The position numbers were made by a program, and so were the translations under genes. Shown here in pieces: positions 7,511 through 13,771 of a stretch of 23,968 nt of DNA. The notes under the pieces were generated by a model, which worked only from the letters and a program-made list of their open reading frames with translations, searched no databases and had not been told where the DNA came from. The DNA comes from a virus, in the IMG/VR virus record IMGVR_UViG_3300027522_000038, positions 1-23,968 of that record. One strand, written 5' to 3'. Position 1 is the stretch's first letter. Each line of letters opens with the position of its first letter.

Positions 7511-8409
7511 GACTGGCTCCTTTGCTGACGTTTGATTTCAGCCTCGTATTTTTTAAGACTTGATTCATCTGTAATTCCAAGTTCACGAGCCATCCTAAGT
7601 TGATCTTGCGACATACGCACTCTGTTACTGCCCTTATAAGATGAACCGCCTGTAGTTGGCGCAACTGGTTGTCTACTTTTTGTTCTAGCCTTACTTGGAC
7701 TTGGGTTGGAGTTTAACTCAGGAAATACTTTTTGTAAACGATTATTCAAAACCTGATAATACTCATCAGAATCTTTATCATATCCCTCTAAATCAAGTTG
7801 GACATCAATAGACCTAGCCATAGCTGTTTCTCGCTCAAAACCACCAGTATTAAACCAACGATTTTGCTCCCACCAACCTTTGGCTTTTTCAGGAGTTGGG
7901 TTCTGCACAGCTTGCTGTGCTCTGCCAACAGTTGGAGACTGAGCTTGTTGCGACCTTTGTTGCTTCTGCATTTCTGCAATACGCATAGCAGCTCGCATAT
8001 CAGCCATTTGCTCTTGGAAGTTAACTTGAGCTTCTGTGTCACCCTCCTCAACCGCCTTAGTTAAAGCAGCCTTGGTTTGGCTGTAGCGTTGATTGAAAGC
8101 CTTCTCGCTGTTCTGAGCAGACCCCTGTTCTAGTCGAGCAAGCCTTGCATTGAGCTGGGCGTTCTGCTCTTGGATTTGTCTAGCTTGGATCTCAGCCTGT
8201 CTTCGCTGGTCAACAAGTTTCTTAATCCTCTTTTGGACTTTGGGGCCGTAATCCTCTTCTTGGCCTTCACTCGCTGCTTTTTCTTCTTCAACGATGTCCT
8301 TTACTTCTTCAACAGGATCATCAGTTATTTCAATTTGAAAATCTTCAGGCTCACCTTTCGCCTTCTTGATCTCATCTTCAATTTCATTGATTACATCTTC
8401 ATTTGCCAT
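7507..8409 (-). CDS. Scaffold / capsid assembly protein
   Basis: The 300-residue product has the layout of phage scaffolding proteins. An acidic N-terminus (Glu/Asp-rich through about residue 50) is followed by a long Gln/Ala/Arg-rich predicted coiled coil (about 58-165, e.g. LVDQRRQAEIQARQIQEQNA). A conserved-looking aromatic patch (KGWWEQNRWFNTGGFE) comes next. The end is basic and Ser-rich (about 235-300, KARTKSRQPVAP, SYKGSNRVRMSQDQLRMARE). Scaffolds guide capsid subunits into the procapsid and are then released or degraded. Position two genes before the capsid-proximal genes supports this. No protease domain is seen in it or fused to it. Assignment rests on composition and synteny. Confidence 0.65.
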   Translation of the reverse strand: MANEDVINEIEDEIKKAKGEPEDFQIEITDDPVEEVKDIVEEEKAASEGQEEDYGPKVQKRIKKLVDQRRQAEIQARQIQEQNAQLNARLARLEQGSAQNSEKAFNQRYSQTKAALTKAVEEGDTEAQVNFQEQMADMRAAMRIAEMQKQQRSQQAQSPTVGRAQQAVQNPTPEKAKGWWEQNRWFNTGGFERETAMARSIDVQLDLEGYDKDSDEYYQVLNNRLQKVFPELNSNPSPSKARTKSRQPVAPTTGGSSYKGSNRVRMSQDQLRMARELGITDESSLKKYEAEIKRQQRSQS

Positions 8410-8426
8410 GGTAGCGTTCTCCCAAG

Positions 8427-8855
8427 TTATGTCGCTAAGTATGCAGTGACATCGACATCTTCTGGTAGAATTGACGTTAATTCATCGTCATTCAGCAAAA
8501 GAAATCTTACACCATTGATTGTTACTTTCTGACCTGAGTATTTGCCATAAGTAACTCGATTACCAACTTGTGGAATATTCATCTTCCACGATGCCCCAGT
8601 ATCACGATCTTTAAATGCAAGATCACCCATAGAAGCAATTCGACCATGAGCAGTTAAATACTCCTCATTGTCTTTAGAAATCGTAGGCAGATGCAATCCA
8701 CCTCTTGTCTTCATTTTTACTTGATTGGGTTGTACTAGAACTTTCCAATTCAACGGAATTGGTAGTTGGTCAACTGTAACTTTTGAGTCTGTGGACTCGT
8801 CTTTGTAAACTGTTGCAGCTGTATTCACTTTAAAGGTAGCATGTTGATGAGACAT
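8427..8855 (-). CDS. GroES-like (Cpn10-type) co-chaperonin
   Basis: After a 35-residue polar leader the protein follows the Cpn10 pattern: a strand (IPLNWKVLVQPNQVK), a mobile-loop-like stretch (KTRGGLHLPTISKDNEEYLT), then AHGRIASMGDLAF, PQVGNRVTYGKYSGQKVTIN and the final NGVRFLLLNDDELTSIL. GroES has the same order: R/KVxVKxxE, GGIxLP, xGxVxAVG, VGDxVxFxxYxGxxV, xxxxLIMxExDILA. Such proteins cap GroEL and change folding-cage size; T4 gp31 is the classic phage example. The gene lies just upstream of the scaffold and capsid genes, so help in capsid folding is likely. I chose ATG 8855 because GAGG lies 6 nt upstream; ATG 8861, overlapping the previous stop, is possible. Confidence 0.75.
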   Translation of the reverse strand: MSHQHATFKVNTAATVYKDESTDSKVTVDQLPIPLNWKVLVQPNQVKMKTRGGLHLPTISKDNEEYLTAHGRIASMGDLAFKDRDTGASWKMNIPQVGNRVTYGKYSGQKVTINGVRFLLLNDDELTSILPEDVDVTAYLAT

Positions 8856-8857
8856 GG

Positions 8858-9055
8858 TCATTCATCCTCTTCATTTAATTTGTTTAATGTTTCGTTGATA
8901 ACCTCAGAGGCTTGTTCTAAACCCTCCGCAATACCTACGTTCTTCTGATATGACTCAAAGTCGGACACCCGACCTTGAATCAAACTTTCAGCTATCTCTA
9001 GCCTTCTCTCCTTCAGATTCTTTTTTATCTGATTGAGTAGATCCGTTACTGTCAT
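8858..9055 (-). CDS. Small helical protein, unknown (65 aa)
   Basis: The start at 9055 has AGGGGG upstream (spacing about 7 nt). The product is charged and entirely helical by composition: MTVTDLLNQIKKNLKERRLE, a RVSDFESYQKNVGIAEGLEQ block, and a Glu/Asn-rich end (NETLNKLNEEDE). It resembles small phage proteins that lie just before scaffold or co-chaperonin genes, but I know no function. It overlaps the preceding 44-aa frame by 68 bp in another frame, and it nearly abuts the GroES-like gene. This suggests translational coupling. Confidence 0.65.
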   Translation of the reverse strand: MTVTDLLNQIKKNLKERRLEIAESLIQGRVSDFESYQKNVGIAEGLEQASEVINETLNKLNEEDE

Positions 9056-9122
9056 TTTTCACACCCCCTGACATAGAAACGCCAGTGACATGGACAGTTA
9101 CATCTTTTTTATCTTCTGACAT
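8988..9122 (-). CDS. Micro-gene, 44 aa, polar and acidic/Lys-rich
   Basis: ATG 9122 overlaps the TAA of the MKKKPMG-repeat gene by one base (TAATG). The frame reads MSEDKKDVTVHVTGVSMSGG and then a Ser/Asp/Lys/Glu-rich tail (SDKKESEGEKARDS), ending at a TGA. Its last 68 bp overlap the following gene. The stop-start junction matches the whole upstream relay, which argues that it is translated. The large overlap and lack of any known motif argue for caution. No function can be assigned. Confidence 0.45.
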   Translation of the reverse strand: MSEDKKDVTVHVTGVSMSGGVKNDSNGSTQSDKKESEGEKARDS

Positions 9123-9274
9123 TAGTATCCTTTCTTTTTACCCATTGGTTTCTTCTTAGCTCCCATAGGCTTTTTCTTCATGCCCATCGGTTTTTTCTTC
9201 ATACCCATTGGTTTCTTTTTGCCGTACATAGTTTTCCTTCCTTTCATTAATTGACCAAAACTACTTCTATTCAT
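9122..9274 (-). CDS. Micro-gene with MKKKPMG tandem repeats, 50 aa, very basic
   Basis: ATG 9274 overlaps the preceding TAA by one base, and the frame runs MNRSSFGQLMKGRKTMYG and then four near-perfect KKKPMG(M/A/K) units, ending KKKGY. A shorter start at 9229 (MYGKKK...) is possible, since AAGGAAGGAAAAC precedes it. About 18 of 50 residues are Lys or Arg. The repeat is visible in the DNA as four blocks spaced by 21 bp between about 9128 and 9219. Such a peptide could bind nucleic acid or act as a packaged internal head peptide. This is inference only. Confidence 0.6.
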   Translation of the reverse strand: MNRSSFGQLMKGRKTMYGKKKPMGMKKKPMGMKKKPMGAKKKPMGKKKGY

Positions 9275-9465
9275 TACACTTGACCACCAGATAATTCACG
9301 AGCGAGCAATCGTAATGTCTCAATAAAACTTTTATCAAGCTCTTTTGCAGCTTTTGCAAATTGCTTGGGCGATATTTCGTCTGAATCAATATTCCTACGT
9401 TCTAGGAAACTTTTAGCAGCTCTAATTTCTGCCTGTGCTACTTTTTTAATTGCTGCTCTTGCCAT
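9274..9465 (-). CDS. Small basic helical protein, unknown (63 aa)
   Basis: I place the start at ATG 9465, which shares one base with the TGA of the 85-aa gene (TGATG). An upstream GTG at 9471 would add only two residues. The product, MARAAIKKVAQAEIRAAKSF followed by LERRNIDSDEISPKQFAKAA and ending LARELSGGQV, is a charged amphipathic helical protein. No known family is recognised. It belongs to a series of short, stop-start-coupled genes between the 846-aa protein and the GroES-like gene. Confidence 0.6.
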   Translation of the reverse strand: MARAAIKKVAQAEIRAAKSFLERRNIDSDEISPKQFAKAAKELDKSFIETLRLLARELSGGQV

Positions 9466-9722
9466 CACCACGCCTTACACGACCAATATCGTGCCTTTGT
9501 TTTAGGACCAGGCTCATCGCAGTTATGTCTTGCTCTGAAATTCTTCCTACGTCCTTTTTGGTTTTTCTTAATACGCATATTGGGGTCACCGAAAGTTACA
9601 CGCTTTATCTTATCACCGTCTGTCACATATACCACAGACTTCTTCTTGCCATAGCTTGTCTCGCCCTTTGCAATTCTGCGAGGATTATTTAATTTAACGC
9701 TTTTACCTTTGTAGGTTGCCAT
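9465..9722 (-). CDS. Conserved small phage protein with Cys/Arg-rich C-terminal block (85 aa)
   Basis: ATG 9722 overlaps the preceding TAA by one base. The product is strongly basic: YKGKSVKLNNPRRI, SVVYVTDGDKIKRVTFGDPN, MRIKKNQKGRRKNFRARHNC and a final YWSCKAW. The FGDPNMxIKK...FRARHNCD...KARYWSC block is one I recognise as widespread in phages of aquatic bacteria, usually within the head gene cluster, but without a known function. The two cysteines and one histidine (RHNC and WSC) could hold a metal ion or a disulphide. It may be a small virion or DNA-binding protein. This is a recurring protein, not a random frame, so its reality is well supported. Confidence 0.75.
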   Translation of the reverse strand: MATYKGKSVKLNNPRRIAKGETSYGKKKSVVYVTDGDKIKRVTFGDPNMRIKKNQKGRRKNFRARHNCDEPGPKTKARYWSCKAW

Positions 9723-9889
9723 TAGGCTTTAGCAAACTTCTTAGCTGTAGCCGACAGTCCACTCATGTGGACTAGAAGCTTGCTAGTCGCAGTGTGCTTC
9801 GCGCCAGACATAACTTTGCCGTTGGTTTTGTGGGTAGCACCCTTATGCTCTTTGCCGTTCTTAAAATAATGCTTTACACCTTTAGCCAT
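9722..9889 (-). CDS. Small basic protein, unknown (55 aa)
   Basis: ATG 9889 and the preceding TAA share one base, and the gene itself ends in TAATG with the next. The product reads MAKGVKHYFKNGKEHKGATH and ends SGLSATAKKFAKA. It is Lys/His-rich and polar. The phrase GVKHYFKNGKEHKG resembles other short phage proteins with a (K)HYxxDGxxY/H motif, but no function is known. It has no Cys and no membrane segment. Coupling to the neighbours is the best evidence that it is translated. Confidence 0.6.
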   Translation of the reverse strand: MAKGVKHYFKNGKEHKGATHKTNGKVMSGAKHTATSKLLVHMSGLSATAKKFAKA

Positions 9890-10056
9890 TATGCTTTCCT
9901 TTTCTTTACTGGCTTCTTTGCAGTCTTGGCTGCAGCTTTAAATGCACCTTTAGCTGGTGCACCTTTCTGGCCAACCTTGCGCATTTTCTCGCCAGATCCA
10001 GCGGCTATGCGCTTTTTCTTTGCCGCAATGTTAGAATACAATCCTTGTTTTGCCAT
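9889..10056 (-). CDS. Small Lys/Ala-rich protein, unknown (55 aa)
   Basis: ATG 10056 is preceded by AAAAGGGAAG, a good ribosome-binding site, and opens a chain of one-base-coupled genes. The product begins MAKQGLYSNIAAKKKRIAAG, has SGEKMRKVGQKGAPAKGAF in the middle, and ends in PVKKRKA. The opening 'GLYANIxAKKxRIxxGSGExMRKxG' is a known small-protein pattern in marine phages. The Lys/Ala-rich tail resembles histone-H1-like basic tails, which would fit DNA or RNA binding, but this is inference. The strong first ribosome-binding site suggests that ribosomes load here and pass down the relay. Confidence 0.65.
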   Translation of the reverse strand: MAKQGLYSNIAAKKKRIAAGSGEKMRKVGQKGAPAKGAFKAAAKTAKKPVKKRKA

Positions 10057-10092
10057 TTGCTTCCCTTTTAATGTTTTTAATATTTATGGAGT

Positions 10093-12633
10093 TTATGGTA
10101 TGCCAAGATTAGCTCTTTGCATTGGGTCTAAGTTATCTAATGCCCCTACGCTACCTCTAGAGCGATTGGTGAGCTGTGTAGCATTATCCTCTCGAACTCC
10201 CCCAGTATCTGTAGGTCTGATATCTTCTCTAGGGAGCCCTCCTCCTCCAGAAGGCTGTCGAACGCCCTGTCTAGAAAGGCGAGCTGCTTCTGTGACGGAA
10301 GAGCTAGTTTTTCTGTTCCCAAAACCTTTAAAATTCTCTGAGAGTATACGCTGGGCTGCTCCTGCTCGTTCATTGTCATTACCTCTCCATTTCATCACTA
10401 CAACGTCAGGGAAACCTCTGGATTCATCCCACCCAGTGCTTCTCCAATATGATAACAGCTCATTATACTGTTTTTCTGTATTTTCTGCAAGAAATACATT
10501 TTTGTCAAAGGGAACCTTGCCTACAGTCTCGAATCCATAGTCTTTATATATTCTTGGCAAAAATCCATTAGGGTATTTTGCAGATGGTACAGCAAAGGCA
10601 TCCAGTATAGTAACGCCTTCCTCAAGAGCCTTGCCCATAATGACTGGGATAGATACCCCACCTGTCGCAAGCTCATTGGCAACAACTCCAGTAAGTGCCA
10701 AGTCATTTGGTCCTGTCTTAATTGGATTGCCATTAAAGTCATCGACCCAGCTATAGTCAGGGTTCTTTTTAATGCCAAAGAATACATCTGTCGGGACAGC
10801 TCTGCCTTCGCCTGTCTTGCCACTTAGTTGGAAGTATTTTACGTCACCTTTTTTGATGGCTTTTGCATCGACTTTATCCAGAGATACACCACCAGCGTTT
10901 CTATTGAATGCTTCTTGAATTTTTGCAGGAGAGACACCACCTTGATTGACTGGAAGTCCAGTATCAATAAACTCTCCACGCCTACCCATAGATAAAAGGC
11001 GAGATGTTGTAGGATTTAATGTAGCAGCATAACCGATAGATCTTTCCATTATGTCAGCCGATTGAGGTGTAATAAGTTGTCTAGGATTAGAAAGATTAAA
11101 AGATCTTTTATCTCTATTTGCTGCTGCATCCTGTACACGAAAATCTAGCGATTCATTTCTACCCCTGCCACTACGACTTAATGCCTCTACGTCAGTTAGT
11201 GTTCCTCTGCTCTTATAAAAGTCAGGGAAAGCTGACTGACTTGATAAAGGATTTTCAAGCCTCGCAACAACGTCCAGATTTGCTCCATATTGATAACTTG
11301 GGTGGGGCATAACCCCTGCCTCTTTTAAATCAATTAAGCTACCAAAATCGCCCTCACCAGTACGAGGTTTTAAAACAAGCATAACATCGCCTGGATTCTG
11401 ACCTGCTAACTCTGGTTGTAGTGTCTGATCCAAAAGCCTTCTAATATTTGGGGCTCCCATTGCCTGAAGCTCTTTACTTGCCAACTTCTTGGAAATTGCA
11501 CTTCTTGCCTCAAAACTTAGACCTTGAATAAAGCTACCTATATCTTCATCGTCAAAAGACGTAAACTTTGCAAGTGGCTTTAACTGATCTTGCTTTGTAT
11601 TTAATCCTATATTCTTAATAGCATCATTCATAGCTGACAGTGCATTGCCACCAATTTTTCCTTCTCGTACAAACGCCTTAGTAGTCTCAATCATTGTCTG
11701 GACTAACGATGCATTGCTTTGGTGAGAAGCATCTCCCATTGCTGACACAAAAACAAAGTCAGCAGCTGTGCCACCTTTTTCTGGAGCGATAAGTTCTCTT
11801 GCCTGTTTTGGTCCTTGGCTTACCCATCCAACGCCTTCTTTGAAATATTGCTCTTGGAGAGGAAAAAATGGACCTCCTAGTAGTGGTTGGCCTTTATCTA
11901 GCTTAACGCCATCAAATTCATCAAACACTTTTCCTGCACGAGTTAAGTCAGCCTGTGTGCTTGATACAGTTGAACCTACAAGGGTTTGGGGATTTATAAC
12001 TGGTAGGTCTGCATAGCTCGATACTAATTTACCTGCACCTGCATCCTCTCCAACTCTTGTAGTTTTATTGCCAACTGCTGCTATGTTGTCTGCAATTTTT
12101 TGTGCGTTTTCTTCTCCAAGCCTCTTTACAAGATCGTCAGAGAAATCAACTTTTTTCTTAGGTTCATACCTAACATTGCCACCAAACGCACCCATCGTAT
12201 TCTTATCAACTTTGATGCTATCAGCAAGCTCAAGAGCGCCTCTAGCTGCACCAGACGCACCCATAGAAAAACCTGTAAGGGTATCTTGTACTGCCCTAGA
12301 TGCATTATCAGAAAGAAGTTTTGCTGCGTTAGGAGCTTGTTTTAAAATTGGTCTTAAAGCTACAGCCCCAGCGACAGGTAATGCTGCTAACGCTGTATTC
12401 GTAAGACCGCCAACAATATCTCCCTCTTGGAATGACACACTGGCATCCTCAAGCGGAATTATAGGATTTAATAATTCATTAACCGCACGAAGCCTATCTG
12501 GAATGCCTGTTGGCCCCAAATAATAATCCAACGGATCATCAAGGTACTTCTCAGAAAAATCTTCTAATGCCTGTCTTCTTGACTGACCTGCCTCTTTAGA
12601 GAAAAAGTCACCAATGGCAGTAAAGAAATCCAT
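10093..12633 (-). CDS. 846-aa virion-associated protein resembling phage polyvalent proteins, with a C-terminal GNAT-like block
   Basis: ATG 12633 shares one base with the stop of the preceding micro-gene. Residues 1-100 hold an opening helix and a hydrophobic Ala/Val stretch (about 75-97). Around 217-330 is a block (GGPFFPLQEQYFKEGVGWVS, then FVFVSAMGDASHQSNASLVQ) that I recognise from large phage and plasmid 'polyvalent' proteins. Around 645-750 a GNAT-type pattern follows: VTILDAFAV, GFLPRIYKDYGFETVGKVPF, FPDVVVMKWRG. The last 95 residues are polar and disordered. Polyvalent proteins are large multi-domain proteins thought to be co-delivered with the DNA and to protect it or act on the host (established for the class). 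Size, a portal-to-capsid position and domain mix make an injected internal protein a reasonable inference. Catalytic activity is not shown. Confidence 0.6.
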   Translation of the reverse strand: MDFFTAIGDFFSKEAGQSRRQALEDFSEKYLDDPLDYYLGPTGIPDRLRAVNELLNPIIPLEDASVSFQEGDIVGGLTNTALAALPVAGAVALRPILKQAPNAAKLLSDNASRAVQDTLTGFSMGASGAARGALELADSIKVDKNTMGAFGGNVRYEPKKKVDFSDDLVKRLGEENAQKIADNIAAVGNKTTRVGEDAGAGKLVSSYADLPVINPQTLVGSTVSSTQADLTRAGKVFDEFDGVKLDKGQPLLGGPFFPLQEQYFKEGVGWVSQGPKQARELIAPEKGGTAADFVFVSAMGDASHQSNASLVQTMIETTKAFVREGKIGGNALSAMNDAIKNIGLNTKQDQLKPLAKFTSFDDEDIGSFIQGLSFEARSAISKKLASKELQAMGAPNIRRLLDQTLQPELAGQNPGDVMLVLKPRTGEGDFGSLIDLKEAGVMPHPSYQYGANLDVVARLENPLSSQSAFPDFYKSRGTLTDVEALSRSGRGRNESLDFRVQDAAANRDKRSFNLSNPRQLITPQSADIMERSIGYAATLNPTTSRLLSMGRRGEFIDTGLPVNQGGVSPAKIQEAFNRNAGGVSLDKVDAKAIKKGDVKYFQLSGKTGEGRAVPTDVFFGIKKNPDYSWVDDFNGNPIKTGPNDLALTGVVANELATGGVSIPVIMGKALEEGVTILDAFAVPSAKYPNGFLPRIYKDYGFETVGKVPFDKNVFLAENTEKQYNELLSYWRSTGWDESRGFPDVVVMKWRGNDNERAGAAQRILSENFKGFGNRKTSSSVTEAARLSRQGVRQPSGGGGLPREDIRPTDTGGVREDNATQLTNRSRGSVGALDNLDPMQRANLGIP

Positions 12634-12755
12634 TAAGCTGTTCTTTTCCTAGGTGTCTTCCTAACTTTTTTTAGGTCAGCAGCAGTGATCTTTTTCTTAT
12701 TACCTGCAACTGCAGCCAGCTTCTTCTGCTTTGGAGAGTATTTACTATAAGGCAT
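12633..12755 (-). CDS. Micro-gene, 40 aa, very basic
   Basis: ATG 12755 lies one base after the TAA of the preceding gene, with GGGAGGCTAAT as ribosome-binding site. The product is MPYSKYSPKQKKLAAVAGNK, then KKITAADLKKVRKTPRKRTA. About a third of its residues are Lys or Arg. Its TAA overlaps the ATG of the 846-aa gene by one base (TAATG), so it may serve partly to bring ribosomes to that gene. The MPYSKYSPKQ opening is familiar from short marine phage proteins. No function is known. Confidence 0.6.
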   Translation of the reverse strand: MPYSKYSPKQKKLAAVAGNKKKITAADLKKVRKTPRKRTA

Positions 12756-12756
12756 A

Positions 12757-13041
12757 TTAGCCTCCCAGAATTTTATTCATCATTGCGTGGACATCGTCAC
12801 CAGAACCGACTTTCATAATCTTGACCTTAACGTCAGATCCATCGTGGTGCATATCTTCTTCCATCATTTCTTCTTCTTCGTACTCATCGCCAACGCCATA
12901 TTGCATATGGTGGCACAGCAATAAAAAGTTGACGAGCTGATCGTCAGACATTTCTAGACCTTCAGCGTTATGAGCAAAGCCCATTTTCTCCATGAAGAGC
13001 TCTGCATTCTCTTCCATGTTTTCTACATTTACTTCAGCCAT
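12757..13041 (-). CDS. Small acidic, Met-rich protein, unknown (94 aa)
   Basis: The start at 13041 (MAEVNVENMEENAELFMEKM) has a GGAGGCTAAT-type ribosome-binding site, the same leader as the following micro-gene. The protein is very acidic with an EYEEEEMMEEDMHHDGSD run and ends VGSGDDVHAMMNKILGG. It has about 14 methionines in 94 residues. No family is recognised. It follows another Met-rich protein and precedes a set of highly basic ones, so an acidic assembly or chaperone-like partner for them is conceivable but unproven. Confidence 0.6.
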   Translation of the reverse strand: MAEVNVENMEENAELFMEKMGFAHNAEGLEMSDDQLVNFLLLCHHMQYGVGDEYEEEEMMEEDMHHDGSDVKVKIMKVGSGDDVHAMMNKILGG

Positions 13042-13050
13042 ATTAGCCTC

Positions 13051-13761
13051 CTATTGGGTTGTACGTAATTGTGGACGAACAGCTGACGTTTCTGGTGGGT
13101 TGTTCATACGAAACATCATCTCTTGCTCTTCTTGAGCCCTACGATTGAACTCTGCATTAGCCTGAATAGCTCTCTCAGCGTCAGTCATAGTAGATCCAGA
13201 AGATTCCATCATAAGCTGATCTGGAGTAATTTCACCACGAGCAACTTTATCTGCGTAGCTATCTGGTGTCATTTGCTCCATGCGATCATCAACTTGGTAA
13301 CTTCCCATGTCCTGAACCATCATACCAGCATTCTTGGCTGACATCATTTCACGCTCAGTCATTTCCACTGGGTTGCCATCAACCATGTATGTCATGGTAT
13401 CTCCACCACCCATCATGCCACCAAGTGCATTACTAAGTTTTTCTAGAATTTCTTTAATACCCATAAACTCAGGCTCAGTTAAACCAGCTCCTTGGGCAAC
13501 TCTTGCTTTTGTTGTCTCCATGCCTTGGACAATGTCTTTTGTGCCTTCTGGGTCCATCTGCATAAGACCTTGCTGGGCTGACGTAATCATGTCTATCTCT
13601 GCCTGAGATACTGCGCCCATTCCTTCTGGACGCATTTTTGGTGGAGACATCATTTGCGTCTCCATGTCAGATGTAGAACCAGCCATTCTTGGTAGATCCA
13701 TCAAGGCTCCCTGATTACCATCCAAAAGCCTGTTCATCTGCTCAATTGTTTCTTCAGCCAT
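13051..13761 (-). CDS. Met/Glu/Gln-rich protein of unknown function (236 aa)
   Basis: I place the start at ATG 13761 because AAGGAGAAAATT precedes it at ideal spacing; an upstream in-frame ATG at 13797 falls within the end of the previous gene. The product is soluble and Met-rich (MEEs and MMs throughout): AEETIEQMNRLLDGNQGALM, a helical EFMGIKEILEKLSNALGGMM, then GGGDTMTYMVDGNPVEMTER. It ends with a Gln/Arg-rich helix and a Pro-rich tail. It resembles short-tailed phage proteins found just after the portal, but I cannot name it. It lies within the virion gene block, so a virion or assembly role is likely. Confidence 0.6.
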   Translation of the reverse strand: MAEETIEQMNRLLDGNQGALMDLPRMAGSTSDMETQMMSPPKMRPEGMGAVSQAEIDMITSAQQGLMQMDPEGTKDIVQGMETTKARVAQGAGLTEPEFMGIKEILEKLSNALGGMMGGGDTMTYMVDGNPVEMTEREMMSAKNAGMMVQDMGSYQVDDRMEQMTPDSYADKVARGEITPDQLMMESSGSTMTDAERAIQANAEFNRRAQEEQEMMFRMNNPPETSAVRPQLRTTQ

Positions 13762-13771
13762 AATTTTCTCC

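Noticed and set aside
9050-9065. Programmed frameshift joining the 44-aa frame to the 65-aa gene at the A-run
   Set aside because: The downstream frame has an in-frame TGA just before its own ATG. A +1 shift would be needed at a weak site, and the downstream gene has its own good ribosome-binding site.
10146-10379. Short leftward frame inside the C-terminus of the 846-aa gene
   Set aside because: It is nested in a supported frame, without a ribosome-binding site of its own that would favour it.
9794-10540. Rightward open frame of 248 codons
   Set aside because: It lies across several leftward genes joined by stop-start overlaps and their ribosome-binding sites. Its composition is typical of antisense read of Lys-rich genes.
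12068-12523. Rightward open frame of 151 codons opposite the 846-aa gene
   Set aside because: It is a shadow of the coding strand: no ribosome-binding site, Ser/Ala-rich antisense composition, and the opposite frame carries a continuous, motif-bearing protein.
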